Source of the DNA: an uncultured Hungatella sp.
Lineage (GTDB): Bacteria > Bacillota > Clostridia > Lachnospirales > Lachnospiraceae
Length of the DNA stretch: 39,984 nucleotides
Assembly (NCBI GenBank): GCA_910579515.1
Contig: CAJTUV010000033.1
Coordinates: 1 to 39,984 of the forward strand
Direction: 5' to 3'
Each line of letters starts with the position of its first letter. The stretch's first letter is position 1. The notes under the pieces were generated by a model. That model saw only the letters and a list, made by a program, of their open reading frames with translations. It was not told the DNA's origin and did no database searches. Made by a program: the position numbers and the translations under genes. This document shows, in pieces, positions 39,024-39,984 of this stretch.

Positions 39024-39347
39024 TTATCTATTAGCAGCAACCATCAAATCAAGCCAAAATCCTCCCATTAATTCATCATCATTTGGCATAGCTGTATTCT
39101 GCATAATTGTACGATAATTGTCTGTATTATCAAGAAATTTATGATATATCATTTGATATTCGCTACCATCATTACTTACAATGTGCATATCTTTTAACAG
39201 TTTCTTAAAAATAACAATCTCTTTTGAAGTTCCTTGCAAAGAACAATTTACCGCCTGTGCTATCTCATATATCCGCAATGTAACATACTTTACTGATATA
39301 TCATCATGCAATTCATCATCGTCAACGGAAAACAAAAACACATTCAT
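39024..39347 (-). CDS. Hypothetical protein, possibly N-terminally truncated
   Basis: A 107-residue frame starting at ATG 39347 (MNVFLFSVDDDELHDDISVK, then YVTLRIYEIAQAVNCSLQGT, KLLKDMHIVSNDGSEYQMIY). The start lacks a clear ribosome site, and the same frame is open back to 39455 (IGAFSIVSNKDIIRIEQEID) with no usable start codon, ending at the stop of the Mrr-like fragment. So it may be the rest of a longer gene or a fragment. No family recognised. Acidic and mostly helical. Confidence 0.5.
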   Translation of the reverse strand: MNVFLFSVDDDELHDDISVKYVTLRIYEIAQAVNCSLQGTSKEIVIFKKLLKDMHIVSNDGSEYQMIYHKFLDNTDNYRTIMQNTAMPNDDELMGGFWLDLMVAANR

Positions 39348-39455
39348 CTTACTGTCAAAACGGTTATAACTTTTCCTAAATTCTAAATTACAGCTATCAA
39401 TCTCCTGTTCAATCCTTATAATGTCTTTATTACTAACAATCGAAAACGCACCTAT

Positions 39456-39665
39456 TTACACACCATGCCTTTTCAATAAAGCATCCAACTGTTCCCCATC
39501 TATCAACTCAATAGGTTTATCTTCAGCAAAAGCAATAGCACTTTTGGTAAAATATCCTGTAGTCATAAGAATGCCTTTATTTGCTCTTTCAGAGGTAATA
39601 ACACCATATAAATCCCTGATAATCGGTTCTCCAACACTACCAGAATAACGCTTACACTGAATAAC
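39456..39665 (-). pseudogene. Mrr-type restriction endonuclease, C-terminal fragment
   Basis: The frame encodes VIQCKRYSGSVGEPIIRDLY, GILMTTGYFTKSAIAFAEDK and IELIDGEQLDALLKRHGV, the end of the Mrr catalytic domain: the QCKRY strand carries the (E/Q)-x-K metal site, and the GYFTKSAIAFA helix and the final Lidg strand are typical. Upstream the frame stops at TGA 39666-39668 and similarity ends, exactly where transposase-associated sequence begins. The N-terminal DNA-binding part and the catalytic Asp are lost. Confidence 0.82.
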
Positions 39666-39734
39666 TCAAACTTCCCACATTAAAAATGGGATTTGCTCCT
39701 TGAAAAATCAATACTATAGATCATAAAATAGCAA

Positions 39735-39984
39735 TCAAGCAGCCGCTGAACCATACTCCAATGCTTTTTGCATGTACTTTGGCAGTCTCTGAACAAAGCT
39801 GGCGGTCAATTTCTCCAGCTGTTGTTCTGTGATGTGGAAATATTCCATAACGACACCCATTAGTGCATCTATGATAATCCTCATTGACTGACTGAAAGTG
39901 ATGTCATCCAGTTCATCCATGAGACGGAAAAATAGTTCACAAATCGTTTTGTCATCGGTATTGCACCGCTGTGTAACTGCAAGC
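39735..39984 (-). mobile_element. Transposase C-terminal end of an insertion sequence (runs off the right edge)
   Basis: The frame is open from the right edge (LAVTQRCNTDDKTICELFFR) through LMDELDDITFSQSMRIIIDA and FVQRLPKYMQKALEYGSAAA to a stop at 39735. I recognise this style as the tail of an IS4-like transposase of Lachnospiraceae, but the catalytic DDE residues lie outside the window, so the IS family is tentative. The 66 bases after the stop, to the broken Mrr frame at 39666, would be the IS end; ACTTCCCACATT/AAAATGGGA-like bases at about 39670-39691 form a small inverted repeat. Confidence 0.6.

Noticed and set aside
1..39984. CRISPR array
   Set aside because: No regularly spaced 25-40-base direct repeats with unique spacers were seen; the repeats found are short and either tandem or palindromic.

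Overview
The window comes from a Gram-positive, spore-forming anaerobe of the Clostridia, most likely a Lachnospiraceae gut commensal. The evidence is moderate GC, AGGAGG ribosome binding sites, the sporulation protein YyaC, a ROK glucokinase, DUF5711 and LysM membrane proteins, a clostridial FeoA/FeoB pair and a JetABC condensin operon. The species cannot be read from the sequence.

Layout. (1) Positions 1-5445 are accessory DNA. A consensus promoter drives a leftward gene that has only four codons in the window. Next is about 1 kb with no convincing protein gene but dense in hairpins, read as a candidate large structured RNA on the + strand. Then come a small ADP-ribosyltransferase-like gene and a Cro/C1-type regulator (both - strand), a divergent conserved hypothetical gene, and a compact + strand operon (HTH-like protein, ParB-like protein, 47-residue protein) leading into an intact tyrosine integrase. 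(2) Positions 5448-37837 are chromosomal backbone, almost all on the - strand: an amidohydrolase/fructokinase/shikimate-kinase-like/flavin reductase/HicB/pyrophosphatase run, a degenerate GGDEF-EAL protein, glucokinase, DUF5711 and MPN-like/LysM membrane proteins, YyaC, glucose-6-phosphate isomerase, MTA/SAH nucleosidase, threonine synthase, SfsA, iron transport genes, and a long operon from an aspartate-dehydrogenase-like gene through DUF3783 and jetABC to a zinc-ribbon membrane protein and a TPM protein. (3) Positions 37840-39984 are a second, decayed mobile region: a frameshifted integrase remnant, an intact excisionase, a phage minor-capsid fragment, the tail of an Mrr-type restriction endonuclease and the end of a transposase gene that seems to have interrupted it.

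How it fits together. The backbone mixes sugar entry (fructokinase, glucokinase, Pgi), methionine/threonine metabolism (MtnN, ThrC), ferrous iron uptake and sporulation. The jetABC operon encodes the SMC, kleisin and accessory subunits of a Wadjet/MksBEF-type complex. The usual nuclease subunit JetD is not in the window, and the position after jetC holds a zinc-ribbon membrane protein and a TPM-domain protein instead.

The most unusual parts are the hairpin-rich 85-1080 segment with internal module duplications and a 13-bp long-range complement, the JetD-less condensin operon, and two mirror-image sets of 10-bp-phased TGCATA repeats around the decayed integrase. All product names are from reading translations and motifs; no database search was run.
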